Numbered from the stretch's first letter, positions 1-8,700 are shown. The stretch is DNA of 46,403 bases from Streptomyces sp. adm13(2018) (GCF_008042145.1 NZ_RDBH01000145.1:14885-61287), one strand, 5' to 3'. The notes: a model not told the origin generated them from the letters alone. Made by a program: numbers and translations.

Positions 1-206
1 CCGGGCCCGGGCGCCGGGGTAGGGGTCGGAGGCACCGGATCGTTGGGCGGAGTGCCCAGCTCCGTCATCTCCGCGTACCAGGGCTCACGGCCGGGCTCCG
101 GCGGAGGCCCCGACGGGCCGGGCGGGACAGGACGCGTCGGGGGCGCCAGTTCCGGATCCGACGGGTCCGGCAGATTCGGAGGGCCGGTCCTTACGTCGCT
201 TCCCAT
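1..206 (-). CDS. Partial CDS, proline-rich N-terminus (runs off left edge)
   Basis: An ATG at 206 opens a leftward frame that stays open to the window edge (68 codons). It begins MGSDVRTGPPNLPDPSD and continues with many Pro-Gly and Pro-Thr runs, including a short non-repetitive stretch around REPWYAEMTELG. No domain is recognisable in this fragment. Proline-rich cytosolic N-termini of this kind are common in Streptomyces membrane proteins, but no membrane segment is visible here, so that is only an inference. The gene is divergent from the riboswitch-controlled transporter operon. Confidence 0.55.
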   Translation of the reverse strand, partial: MGSDVRTGPPNLPDPSDPELAPPTRPVPPGPSGPPPEPGREPWYAEMTELGTPPNDPVPPTPTPAPGP

Positions 207-489
207 GATCACACCGCCTAACTCGATAGGGAGGGATGCTGCTCTCCTCCCTCAATCGGGTGCCCGGGGAGATCCTTCTCATGCACCCGCGACGGCAGAC
301 ACCCCCGGATCGGGCCCCGCGTACGGCTCGGGCGGACGGGACGCAAGGGCCGTGACCCACCCCGGAGAACGGCGACGCCTCGCCCCTCACCTGCACTTGC
401 TGCGGCGGACGTCCCACCGGACGGCCCATCTGCTCCAAGATCGCCCTGTGGTAGTTTGCCCGGGCCAGTCGTACCCCTGTACGTATCGA

Positions 490-645
490 ACGGTATGTGC
501 GCGGGTCAGGGAATCCGGTGGGAATCCGGAGCTGACGCGCAGCGGTGAGGGTGACGGGCGGAGCAGCGGCCACTGGGTCCCGACGGGCCTGGGAAGGCGC
601 TCCGTCCGGACGACCCCGAGTCCGAAGACCTGCTGGCGCCCCGTG
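490..645 (+). promoter_or_regulatory. Cobalamin (B12) riboswitch
   Basis: The sequence holds the landmarks of the cobalamin aptamer in the right order: the AGGGAATCCGGTGGGAATCC core at about 508-527, GCTGACGCGCAGCGGT at about 531-546, and the B12 box GAGTCCGAAGACCTGC at about 618-633. The outer limits are approximate. It lies about 45-70 nt upstream of the transporter start, the usual arrangement in which bound B12 shuts off expression. A Rfam RF00174 covariance search would settle it. Confidence 0.9.
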
Positions 646-716
646 CGGCGAGCCGCCGCCCGGCAAGCACCGTACGACAGGCTCCGCGCATGAGCCCTGA
701 CGCAGAGGACTCCCCT

Positions 717-1757
717 GTGCCCCTCCCCCACCGTCTCCGTTCCGCCGCGCTGCTCGCCGTCGCCGCCGCCCTCGTCGCGGGCTGCGGCAACGCCACCACG
801 CCGTCCTCACCCGAGGCGAAGCCGGCGGGCCCCGGTCATCCGGTCCGTCTCGACAACTGCGGACAGAAGGTCGAGATCGACCACGCCCCCCGCCGCGCCG
901 TCGCCCTGGACCAGGGGTCGGCCGAGATCCTGCTCTCCCTCGGCCTCGCCGACCGCATGGTGGGCACCGCCACCTGGACCGATCCGGTCCTCGGCGGGCT
1001 GGAGAAGGCGAACGCGACCGTGCCCCGGCTCGCCGACCGCTACCCGTCCTTCGAGAAGGTCCTCGACGTCGAACCGGACTTCGTCAGCGCCTCCTTCCTG
1101 TACACCCTCGGCAAAGGCGGCGTGGCCCCGCGGGAGCAGTTCACGGAGCTCGGCGTACCCACCTACCTCTCCCCCGGCGACTGCGTCGGCAAGGACAACG
1201 GCGGTGGCGGCGACGGCGTGCGGACGAAGCCACTGACCATGGACACCGTGTACGGCGAGGTCCGGGACCTCGCCCGCGTCTTCGGCGTGCCGGAGCGCGG
1301 GGAGAAGCTCGTGGGCGAGCTCCGCGCCCGGGTCGACAAGGCCACGACCGGCGCGGACTTCGGCGACGCGTCCGTCCTCTACTGGTTCTCCGACTCCAAG
1401 GGCCCGTACATGGCCGGCTGCTGCGGTGCCCCGGGCATCATCAGCGGGGCGCTCGGCGTGAAGAACGTCTTCGACGACACGAAGGAGGAGTGGCCGCAGA
1501 TCAACTGGGAGACCGTCGCCGACCGCGATCCCGACGTGCTGGTGATCGCCGATCTGACCCGCAAGGCGCAGTCGGCGGAGAGCGCCGCCAAGAAGATCGA
1601 GTTCCTGGAGTCGCACCCGGTCACCCGGAACATGACGGCGGTGCGGAACAAGCGGTACGTGATGCTCAGCGGACAGGCCATGAACCCCACCATCCGTACC
1701 GTCGAGGGCATCGAGAAGGTCGCCGCCGCGCTCACGACGTACGGCCTCGCGAAGTGA
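717..1757 (+). CDS. B12-regulated ABC transporter substrate-binding lipoprotein (BtuF-like)
   Basis: This is the extracytoplasmic solute-binding component of a metallophore or corrinoid ABC importer, anchored to the outer face of the membrane. A hydrophobic signal peptide ends in the lipobox LVAGC, and the mature part shows periplasmic-binding (helical backbone) features such as PRRAVALDQGSAEILLSLGLADRMVG and a conserved WPQINWE region. GTG 717 is chosen because AGAGGA lies 7 nt upstream; ATG 690 in the same frame (355 aa) is the alternative. The cobalamin riboswitch directly upstream argues that the substrate is cobalamin or a corrinoid rather than a siderophore, which shares this fold. Its stop overlaps the permease start by 4 nt. 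Confidence 0.88.
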   Translation: MPLPHRLRSAALLAVAAALVAGCGNATTPSSPEAKPAGPGHPVRLDNCGQKVEIDHAPRRAVALDQGSAEILLSLGLADRMVGTATWTDPVLGGLEKANATVPRLADRYPSFEKVLDVEPDFVSASFLYTLGKGGVAPREQFTELGVPTYLSPGDCVGKDNGGGGDGVRTKPLTMDTVYGEVRDLARVFGVPERGEKLVGELRARVDKATTGADFGDASVLYWFSDSKGPYMAGCCGAPGIISGALGVKNVFDDTKEEWPQINWETVADRDPDVLVIADLTRKAQSAESAAKKIEFLESHPVTRNMTAVRNKRYVMLSGQAMNPTIRTVEGIEKVAAALTTYGLAK

Positions 1758-2989
1758 CCCGGCCGGGATTGGAGAAGGAGACGGAGCCGGAAGCGGGGAC
1801 GGAGACGGAGTGCCAGACGGCGGATCCGCCGGACCGGAAGCGCGCCGACCGTCCCGCGGCGGTGGAGCGATCCTGCCGTCCCCCGGCAGTAGGGCGGTTC
1901 GGGCGTCCCGTGGCGGTGCAACGATCCTGCCGTCCCGCAGCAGCGGGCAGATCCACGCGTGCGTCCGTCCGCTCCTCCCGGGCCCTCGCGCCGGTCGCCG
2001 CCGTGGGCGGGGTCGTCCTGCTGTGCGCCTCGATCGCCGTCGCCCTCACGATCGGCCCGGCCGACATCCGCGTCGCGGACTCCTGGTCCGTCGTGGCCGC
2101 CCACCTCGGCGGGAACCCGTCCGGCCTGAGTCCGATCCGTGACGGCATCGTCTGGGACCTGCGGCTGCCCCGCACCCTCCTCGCGGCCGCGTGCGGGGCC
2201 GGACTCGCGGTCTGCGGCACGGTCCTCCAGTCCCTGCTGCGCAACCCGCTCGCCGACCCGTTCGTCCTCGGCGTCTCCTCCGGCGCCTCGACCGGTGCGG
2301 TCGCCGTCATCGTCCTCGGCGCGGGCGGGGGCCTGCTCTCCGTCACCGGCGGCGCCTTTCTCGGCGCGCTCTGCTCCTTCGCCCTGGTCCTGGTCCTCAG
2401 CCACACGCTGGGCGGGTCGACCGACCGCGTCGTCCTGGCCGGGGTGGCGGCGATGCAGCTCTTCTCCGCCCTCACCTCGTTCGTCGTGATGACCGCCGCC
2501 GACGCCGAGACCACCCGAGGGGTTCTCTTCTGGCTGCTGGGCTCGCTCTCCGGGGCGGGGTGGACGGATGTCGGGGTGTGCGCCGCCGTCCTCGCCGTCG
2601 GACTCGCGGTCTGCGGCGGACACGCCCGTACGCTGGACGCCTTCGCGTTCGGCGAGGACGCGGCGGCGGCGCTGGGCGTCGGGGTCGCGCGGACCCGTCT
2701 CGTCCTGCTCTCGGTCACCGCCCTGCTGACCGCGGTCCTGGTCTCGTCCGCCGGCGCGATCGGCTTCGTCGGCCTGGTCCTGCCGCACGCGATCCGGGCC
2801 CTCGCGGGCCCCGGTCACGCCCGGCTGCTGCCCCTGACCGCACTGGCCGGGTCGGTCTTCCTGGTGTGGGCCGACACCCTCGCCCGTACCGTGCTCGACC
2901 CGCAGGAGGTGCCGGTGGGCGTGGTGACGTCGCTCGTCGGCGTCCCGGCGTTCGTCCTCGTCCTGTACCGCAGCAGGAGCACCCGATGA
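1754..2989 (+). CDS. FecCD/BtuC-type ABC transporter permease
   Basis: This is the membrane permease of the B12-regulated importer. The C-terminal ~330 residues have about ten hydrophobic segments and FecCD-family motifs: RLPRTLLAAACGAGLAVCGT, the RNPLADPFVLGVSSGAS coupling region, GFVGLVLPHAIR and the terminal VPVGVVTSLVGVPAFV. GTG 1754 overlaps the upstream stop (GTGA), which implies translational coupling. The first ~75 residues are not part of the family: they are charged, Arg/Pro-rich and carry an 18-residue duplicated motif. A start further downstream is possible, but none has a clear ribosome-binding site. The stop overlaps the ATPase start (ATGA). Confidence 0.88.
   Translation: MTRPGLEKETEPEAGTETECQTADPPDRKRADRPAAVERSCRPPAVGRFGRPVAVQRSCRPAAAGRSTRASVRSSRALAPVAAVGGVVLLCASIAVALTIGPADIRVADSWSVVAAHLGGNPSGLSPIRDGIVWDLRLPRTLLAAACGAGLAVCGTVLQSLLRNPLADPFVLGVSSGASTGAVAVIVLGAGGGLLSVTGGAFLGALCSFALVLVLSHTLGGSTDRVVLAGVAAMQLFSALTSFVVMTAADAETTRGVLFWLLGSLSGAGWTDVGVCAAVLAVGLAVCGGHARTLDAFAFGEDAAAALGVGVARTRLVLLSVTALLTAVLVSSAGAIGFVGLVLPHAIRALAGPGHARLLPLTALAGSVFLVWADTLARTVLDPQEVPVGVVTSLVGVPAFVLVLYRSRSTR
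1850..1957 (+). repeat. Two 54-bp in-frame imperfect tandem repeats in permease N-terminus
   Basis: Units at 1850-1903 and 1904-1957 share the blocks CGATCCTGCCGTCCC and GTGGCGGTGCA-like sequence. They align to the codon frame and encode RPAAVERSCRPPAVGRFG followed by RPVAVQRSCRPAAAGRST. Confidence 0.8.
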
Positions 2990-3798
2990 CCGACTCGGCG
3001 ACCCGACTCGGCGGTCGTACGGGGCTGCACGCCGACCGTGTCTCCCGTACCGCCGGCGGCGCCCTCGTCCTGGACGGCGTGACCATCGCTCCGCGCCCCG
3101 GTACGCTCACCGGCCTTCTGGGCCCGAACGGTTCGGGGAAGTCGACCCTCCTGCGCGTGCTGGCCGGGGTCCTCGCGCCGGACGCCGGGCTCGTGACCCT
3201 CGACGGCGACCCGCTGAGCGGCGTACCGCGCCGCGTGCTGGCGCGGCGGCTCGCGGTCGTCGAGCAGCACGCCGACACGCAGGTCGACCTCACCGTGGCC
3301 GACGTCGTACGCCTGGGACGCATCCCGCACCGCCGCTCCTGGTCACCGGCGACGGCGGCCGACGAGGAGGCGGTGCGGACCGCGCTCGCCCGTACCGGGC
3401 TGACGGACCGCGCTCACCGCACCTGGTGCACTCTCTCCGGCGGCGAACGCCAGCGGGTCCAGATCGCCCGCGCGCTCGCCCAGGACCCGCGCGATCTCCT
3501 CCTGGACGAACCGACGAACCACCTCGACATCCAGCACCAACTGGACCTCCTGGCACTGGTGTCGAGCCTGGACCTCACCTGCGTCATGGCGCTGCACGAC
3601 CTCAACCTGGCGGCGATGTACTGCGCCCATGTGGTGGTGCTGCACGAGGGGCGGGTGGTGGCCGCCGGGCCGGTCGCGGACGTCCTCACGGAGCAGCTCA
3701 TCAGGGACGTGTACGGCGTCCGCGCCGCCGTGACCTTCCCGGGCCGCGACGACCGCCCTCACGTCCGCTTCCTCGGGACGGCGTCGTCGGGTTCGTGA
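2986..3798 (+). CDS. ABC transporter ATP-binding protein (BtuD/FecE-like)
   Basis: This is the ATPase that powers the B12-regulated importer (270 aa, a normal length). Walker A is GPNGSGKS (about residues 45-52), the signature is LSGGE, Walker B is LLLDEP and the H-loop is in MALHDLNLAA. The ATG at 2986 overlaps the permease stop. The binding-protein, permease and ATPase order with 4-nt overlaps shows a single operon under the upstream riboswitch. A nested stem-loop follows the stop. Confidence 0.92.
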   Translation: MTDSATRLGGRTGLHADRVSRTAGGALVLDGVTIAPRPGTLTGLLGPNGSGKSTLLRVLAGVLAPDAGLVTLDGDPLSGVPRRVLARRLAVVEQHADTQVDLTVADVVRLGRIPHRRSWSPATAADEEAVRTALARTGLTDRAHRTWCTLSGGERQRVQIARALAQDPRDLLLDEPTNHLDIQHQLDLLALVSSLDLTCVMALHDLNLAAMYCAHVVVLHEGRVVAAGPVADVLTEQLIRDVYGVRAAVTFPGRDDRPHVRFLGTASSGS

Positions 3799-3802
3799 AT
3801 GG

Positions 3803-3857
3803 GGGACGGCAGTGCGCCCAGGGACCGGGCCGAGTGGTGGGTCCCTGAGACCGTCCC
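3803..3857 (+). terminator. Nested stem-loop after the importer operon
   Basis: An outer 7-bp stem (GGGACGG 3803-3809 with CCGTCCC 3851-3857) encloses a perfect 8-bp stem (CAGGGACC 3819-3826 with GGTCCCTG 3840-3847). It starts 5 nt after the ATPase stop. There is no T-tract, which is common for Streptomyces terminators. Confidence 0.65.
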
Positions 3858-3910
3858 TGAGATCATCTTCTGCGGGGTAGGGGCCGACGAGGTAAGGAGA
3901 GGCGACGTTC

Positions 3911-4783
3911 ATGGCGGACCAAGCGGGCCAAGCGGGCCAGGCGATCCAGCGGGTGTACGTGGTGACCGGGGGCGGCACGGGGATCGGGGCCGCCACCGCG
4001 CGGGCCCTGACCCGGGCGGGACACAAGGTGGCGGTGTCGGGTCGGCGGCCCGAGCCGCTTCGGCTGGTCGCCGAGGAGACCGGAGCGCTGCCCGTCCCGT
4101 CGGACATCGGCGACCCCGCCGCGGTCACCTCACTCGTCGAGACCGTCATCCACGCGTACGGGCGGCTCGACGGCCTGGTCCTCAACGCCGGCATCGGGCG
4201 GGGCGGCGGGGTGGGCGAGGTGACCCTGGACGACTGGGACGAGGTCATGCGGACCAACCTCACCGGCCCGTTCCTGCTGCTGCGCGCCGCACTGCCCCAC
4301 CTGCTGGAAGCCCGCGGCGCGGTCGTCGCCGTGGCCTCGGTGTCCGCCCTGCTGAGCGGGCCGGGGAGTGCCGCATACGCCACCTCCAAGGCGGCGCTGC
4401 TCCAGTTGTGCCGCTCCCTCACCGTCGACTACGCGGGCGCCGGGCTTCGCGCCAACACCGTGTGCCCCAGCTGGATCCGCACCGACATGGCCGACCGCCG
4501 CATGACGCGGTTCGCCCAGGAAGCGGATCTCGGCCGTCGTGGCGCGGACGGTTCGGGCAGCTTGGACGGCCTGGAAGCGGCGTACGAGTAGGTCACCCGG
4601 TCCCTGCCCACCGGCCGGCCCGGCAAGCCCGAGGAGGTCGCGGAAGCGATCGCCTGGCTCCTGTCGCCGGCCGCCTCCTTCGTCAACGGCGCCGTACTCA
4701 CCGTCGACGGCGGCGCCACGACCCTCGACCCGGGCACGCTGGGCTTCGGATTCGAGCTGCGGCCGCGAACGTCGCAGGGCTGA
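3911..4783 (+). pseudogene. Short-chain dehydrogenase/reductase split by an in-frame TAG
   Basis: Classical SDR fold: the NAD(P)-binding TGGGTGIG (residues 19-26), NAG (92-94) and the tetrad N116, S143, Y156, K160 (YATSK) are all present. Reading stops at TAG 4589-4591 (residue 227), but the same frame continues with an intact SDR C-terminus, [19 protein letters not shown] then [12 protein letters not shown], to TGA 4781-4783. The full frame would be 290 residues. In related SDRs the stop position usually holds a hydrophobic residue, so TTG to TAG is a plausible single change. Start ATG 3911 has AAGGAGAGG upstream. It could be a nonsense mutation, a sequencing error or read-through; the 226-aa product lacks the last strand and helix of the fold. 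Confidence 0.85.
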
Positions 4784-4997
4784 CCGGCTGCACAGTCGCA
4801 GACGCAGAACGGCGATCGGTGAGGCCCACCGAAGGCAGGCCGCGACGCCGGCATTCCCCGACATGGCGCGCAGACGGGGCGCGGTCGCTATCTCCGTCGC
4901 AGGTCAGAGCAGGTTCCTGCTACCTTCCCCGTCGTATCGACTCCGGCGAACGGGCTGCCTGCACGGCCGGTGTCAGCCGTCGCGTCTCGGAGAATCA

Positions 4998-5693
4998 GTG
5001 AAACTGGCGATCACCATCCACCGGGCACGGCTCGGACCCACCGAGTTCAAGGTCATCAGACCGGCCCACCCGCTCGTCCACGCGGTACTGATCGACCGCG
5101 ACCGGTGGCTGGACGTCTTCCTCGACCAGGATGCCGCCCAACGCGTCGGTGCGCTGTGGGAGTTGGCCGCGTCGTCACCGCGCTCGCTGGTCCACGTCCC
5201 GATGCGACGCAATCACACCCCCACGGGGCAGCCGAATGGAGACGCGGAGCGGCAGCTGGACCTCGTACTGGTGCACCACTCGCTCCAGTTCGCGCCTTCG
5301 CGCTGGAAGGAGCTACGGGGTCGGCTCGACCGCGGACGGCCGCAGACCGTGACCCTGGCGGACGCCGCGGGTATCGACGAAACCGGGATCGACCACGAAG
5401 CACGGCACTACCGGGAGAACCGGGACCTGTTCCACCAGCACCTCCACGCGGAGACCCTGTTCATGACCGGCAGCGCAGCGGTGTTCAGGGACACCGCCCC
5501 GCACTTCCATGATGTCGCCCGAAACGGCCCCGGACACACACCCGCCCGACCGGGCGACTCCCACTTCTGCTCCACGCTCCACGCCAACGCCGGGATCCTC
5601 GGCAACGCACGCGAGATACACCTCCAGTACTGCGACGACTGGGGCTCCCCATCGACGGCCGGCCCCGCCTCGCCTGAGCTCGCAGCCGGTTGA
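4998..5693 (+). CDS. Unrecognised protein, probably frameshifted near its 3' end
   Basis: I do not recognise this 231-residue protein. GTG 4998 is preceded by GGAGA 5 nt away. It is soluble, with no signal peptide or membrane segment, and rich in His, Asp and Arg; distinctive stretches are PAHPLVHAVLIDRDRWLDVF, LDLVLVHHSLQFAPSRWKEL and HYRENRDLFHQHLHAETLFM. The last ~8 residues (SPELAAG) run straight into a +1-frame segment that looks coding, so the natural protein was probably about 261 residues, ending at 5784. It lies between the broken SDR gene and a convergent TetR gene. Confidence 0.65.
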   Translation: MKLAITIHRARLGPTEFKVIRPAHPLVHAVLIDRDRWLDVFLDQDAAQRVGALWELAASSPRSLVHVPMRRNHTPTGQPNGDAERQLDLVLVHHSLQFAPSRWKELRGRLDRGRPQTVTLADAAGIDETGIDHEARHYRENRDLFHQHLHAETLFMTGSAAVFRDTAPHFHDVARNGPGHTPARPGDSHFCSTLHANAGILGNAREIHLQYCDDWGSPSTAGPASPELAAG

Positions 5694-5784
5694 CGAGCTG
5701 CGGCTGTGGGGAGACAAGCTCGCCGCCCGCGATGAGGCGACCGTACGGGTCGCAACCGTCAACGAGTGGCTCGCTCGTGGGTGA
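5688..5784 (+). pseudogene. Out-of-frame C-terminal tail of the preceding gene
   Basis: The +1 frame reads DELRLWGDKLAARDEATVR then VATVNEWLARG and a stop. It has protein-like composition and GC-rich third positions. Removing one base in GCCGGTTGACGAG (about 5686-5698) joins it smoothly to the upstream gene. The span from 4998 to 5784 is one base more than a multiple of three, which fits a single-base insertion. Confidence 0.55.
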
Positions 5785-5859
5785 TCCACTTCCGAAACAG
5801 CCGACAGCGGTGGCTGGGGCTGTGGGGGCTGGAGGATTTCCAGGGCCTGGTCGGCCTGG

Positions 5860-6609
5860 TCAGCCCTTCTCTGCGGGGCGGAGCTCTCGTAGCAGGGCTG
5901 TGAGGGCGAAGGCGTGGGCGGAGGTGTGTTCCCAGCGGGAGCGGCCGAACATGACGTCCTCCGCGAGGCCGCTGAGCATGGCCACGGCCCGGATCGTGAA
6001 CTCGGGGAGTTCCACGGCGACGAACTGTCCCAGGTCCCGGCCTTCCCGGAGGATGACCTCCAGGCGCTCGTCCCAGCCGTCGAGCAGCTCGGTGAGGATC
6101 TTCCGGCCCGCCTCGTCGTGGCGCTGGGCCAGGACCTGGGTCCACAGGGCGTACCGGTCGTCGCCCGCGTGCCGGGGCAGGTAGAAGCGGATGAACAGGT
6201 CGAGCTTCTCGGCCGGTGATCCCGCCTTGTCGGCGGCCTCCTGGTACCCGGCCCAGATGTCCGCCTGGCTCCACGCGAGGACTTCGAGCAGCAGCCGGTC
6301 CTTCTTGCCGAAGTGGTAGAGGATGTGGCCGGTGCTCATGCCGGCCCGTGCGGCGATGTCCGACATCCGCAGGGCCCCGGTGCCCTTCTCGGCGATGACG
6401 CCGATGGCCGCGCGCATGGCCCGCTCGCGAGCCTCGTCACCACTGGGCTGGCGTTTGCGCGCGAACGGGGCCCGCCCGGCAGGTCGCGGGGAGCCGCCGC
6501 CGGCCGCTTGGTCGTCCGCCTCCCCGGGCACCACGTCAGCGGGCCCCGGCGTTCCCTGGGGCGAGGTGTGGTCGTCGGGCCGGGCTGGCCCTGTCTGGGG
6601 CGTCGGCAT
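5860..6609 (-). CDS. TetR-family transcriptional regulator
   Basis: A 249-residue DNA-binding regulator. After a ~60-residue disordered, Pro/Gly-rich N-terminus comes a clear TetR helix-turn-helix (ALRMSDIAARAGMSTGHILY, then HFGKKDRLLLEVL) and a mostly helical ligand-binding domain with YALWTQVLAQRHDEAG. The start is uncertain because the N-terminal extension is atypical; ATG 6609 is the longest. It is divergent from the amidase gene at 6792 across an array of TCTAG sites, so it probably controls that gene and itself. The inducer is unknown. Confidence 0.88.
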   Translation of the reverse strand: MPTPQTGPARPDDHTSPQGTPGPADVVPGEADDQAAGGGSPRPAGRAPFARKRQPSGDEARERAMRAAIGVIAEKGTGALRMSDIAARAGMSTGHILYHFGKKDRLLLEVLAWSQADIWAGYQEAADKAGSPAEKLDLFIRFYLPRHAGDDRYALWTQVLAQRHDEAGRKILTELLDGWDERLEVILREGRDLGQFVAVELPEFTIRAVAMLSGLAEDVMFGRSRWEHTSAHAFALTALLRELRPAEKG

Positions 6610-6659
6610 GGGCTCACTTTCGGTCCGGCTGATCGGGTCCCCAGTGTAGGTTCCGGAAT

Positions 6660-6690
6660 TCTAGACCCCTAGTCTAGACTGAAAATCTAG
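6660..6690. promoter_or_regulatory. Putative TetR operator: three TCTAG sites at 13-bp spacing
   Basis: TCTAGA at 6660-6665, TCTAGA at 6673-6678 and TCTAG at 6686-6690 are spaced exactly 13 bp start to start, with an extra CTAG at 6669-6672. CTAG is rare in Streptomyces DNA, so this AT-rich cluster between divergent regulator and enzyme genes stands out. Confidence 0.6.
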
Positions 6691-6791
6691 TTAACATGAG
6701 GGTGCTGCGGCGGCCGCCTGTCCCTGGCCGCCCCCGGCACCCCCGCGGCCGACGGCCCGCCCGCCCTGCTCACCACCCGGGAGACACCCAC

Positions 6792-8528
6792 ATGCCACGC
6801 GGATTCGATGTCGTGGAGACCAGCATCGCCGACCTGCGCGCAGCGCTGGAGAAGGGCGAGACGACCGCGGTCGAGCTGCTCGACGCCTACCTGGCGCGGA
6901 TCGACGCCTATGACCGGCCCGGCACGGCCACCGCCCTCAACGCCATGGTCGTCATGAACCCGGACGCCAGGGCGGAGGCGGAGGCCTCCGACGCCCGTCG
7001 GGCCGACGGCCGGACCCTGGGGCCGCTGGACGGCATCCCGTACACGGCCAAGGACAGCTACCTCGCCAAGGGGCTCACCGCCGCGTCCGGCTCCCCCGCG
7101 TTCGAGCACCTGGTCGCCCAGAAGGACGCCTTCACCATCGAGCGGCTGCGGGCCGGCGGCGCGATCCTCATCGGCCTCACCAACATGCCGCCCATGGCGA
7201 ACGGCGGCATGCAGCGCGGTGTGTACGGCCGCGCCGAGAGCCCCTACAACGCCGAGTGGCTGACCAGCGCGTACGGCTCCGGCTCCTCCAACGGCTCCGG
7301 CACCGCGACGGCGGCGTCCTTCGGGGCCTTCGGCCTCGGCGAGGAGACCTGGTCCTCAGGCCGCGCCCCCGCCTCCAACAACGCGCTCTGCGCCTACACC
7401 CCCAGCCGCGGTGTGATCTCCGTCCGCGGCAACTGGCCCCTCGTACCGACCATGGACGTCGTCGTCCCCCACACCCGCACCATGGCGGACCTGCTCGAAC
7501 TCCTCGACGTCCTCGTCGCCGACGACGCCGAGACCCGCGGGGACCTGTGGCGCGCGCAGCCGTGGGTCGAGCTGCCCTCGCCCTCGCAGGTACGCCCCGC
7601 CTCCTACCCGGCCCTCGCGCCCGCCGACGCCGAGGCGGCCGCCGGGGCGCTCGCCGGCAAGCGCGTCGGCGTCCCCCGTATGTACATCAACGCCGACCCC
7701 GAGGCGGGAACCAACCCCGACGGCGGCATCGGCGGTCAGACCGGGCAGCGCGTCGACACCCGCCCGTCGGTGATCGACCTGTGGGAGGCCGCGCGCCGCG
7801 ACCTGGAGGCCGCCGGCGCCGAGGTCGTCGAGGTCGACTTCCCCGTCGTCTCCCGCTACGAGTCGGACCGCCCCGGAGCGCCCTCGCTGTTCACCCGCGG
7901 CCTCGTCAGCCGCGACTACCTGACCTTCGAGATCGAGGACCTGTCCGCCTGGGCCTGGGACGACTTCCTGCGCGCCAACGACGACCCCGCGCTCCCCAGC
8001 CTCGCAGGCGTCGACAGCGACCGGATCTGGCCGAAGCGGGAGGGCGAACTCCCCGACCGCTACGACGGCTTCGACGACACCATCGGCGACTACCCCCGCC
8101 TCGTCCGCGAACGCCCGTACGCCTCCCTGGCCGACATGCCCCTCCTGGAGCAGGGTCTGCGCGGCCTGGAGGAGACGCGGCGCGTCGACCTGGAGCAGTG
8201 GATGGACGAACTCGGCCTGCACGCCGTGGTGTTCCCCGCTGTCGCCGACGTGGGCCCCGCGGACATGGACACCGACACCGCGTCCGCGGACCTGGGCTGG
8301 CGCAACGGCGTCTGGGTCGCCAACGGCAACCTCGTCCCCCGTCACCTGGGCATCCCCACCGTCACGGTGCCCATGGGCACCATGGCCGACATCGGGATGC
8401 CCGTGGGGCTCACCTTCGCGGGTCGCGCGTACGACGACAACAACCTGCTCGCCCTCGCCGCGGCCTTCGAGACGACGGGCGACCGCCGCACGGTGCCCCC
8501 GCGCACGCCCCGCCTGGCGGCGGAGTAG
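6792..8528 (+). CDS. Amidase-signature family hydrolase
   Basis: A cytoplasmic amide hydrolase of the amidase signature family (578 aa, slightly long). The Ser-cisSer-Lys triad is visible: K87 in YTAKDSY, S165 in YGSGSSNGSG and S189 in EETWSSGRAPAS. The 24-residue gap between the two serines matches the family. The usual GGSSGGS glycine loop is altered, and the GxDxGGS loop is GEETWSS, so substrate choice may differ from that of standard amidases. ATG 6792 has GGGAG about 9 nt upstream. The gene is probably controlled by the divergent TetR regulator. The substrate cannot be read from sequence. Confidence 0.9.
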   Translation: MPRGFDVVETSIADLRAALEKGETTAVELLDAYLARIDAYDRPGTATALNAMVVMNPDARAEAEASDARRADGRTLGPLDGIPYTAKDSYLAKGLTAASGSPAFEHLVAQKDAFTIERLRAGGAILIGLTNMPPMANGGMQRGVYGRAESPYNAEWLTSAYGSGSSNGSGTATAASFGAFGLGEETWSSGRAPASNNALCAYTPSRGVISVRGNWPLVPTMDVVVPHTRTMADLLELLDVLVADDAETRGDLWRAQPWVELPSPSQVRPASYPALAPADAEAAAGALAGKRVGVPRMYINADPEAGTNPDGGIGGQTGQRVDTRPSVIDLWEAARRDLEAAGAEVVEVDFPVVSRYESDRPGAPSLFTRGLVSRDYLTFEIEDLSAWAWDDFLRANDDPALPSLAGVDSDRIWPKREGELPDRYDGFDDTIGDYPRLVRERPYASLADMPLLEQGLRGLEETRRVDLEQWMDELGLHAVVFPAVADVGPADMDTDTASADLGWRNGVWVANGNLVPRHLGIPTVTVPMGTMADIGMPVGLTFAGRAYDDNNLLALAAAFETTGDRRTVPPRTPRLAAE

Positions 8529-8700
8529 CGCGCACCCTGGCCGGTGGCCGGTCTCAGGGGTCGGGCCACGGCGCGGTCGGCGTCGGTCGCCCCGGTCGGC
8601 GTCGGCCCCTGCCTGGCCGTCCTCTTCGCTCTGTTCCTCCTCCCGGTGTCTCCGGACGGCGCGCGGGGCCGTGCTGAGCAGGGTCGGTGCGCGGCGGTGG

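Noticed and set aside
228..252. Hairpin AGGGAGG/CCTCCCT upstream of the partial leftward gene
   Set aside because: Only 7 bp with an 11-nt loop in a purine/pyrimidine-skewed tract; no evidence that it is transcribed or functional.
1379..2818. Long leftward frame antisense to the B12 transporter genes
   Set aside because: Arg/Asp/Gly-rich composition typical of shadow frames in GC-rich DNA; the sense frames have clear family motifs.
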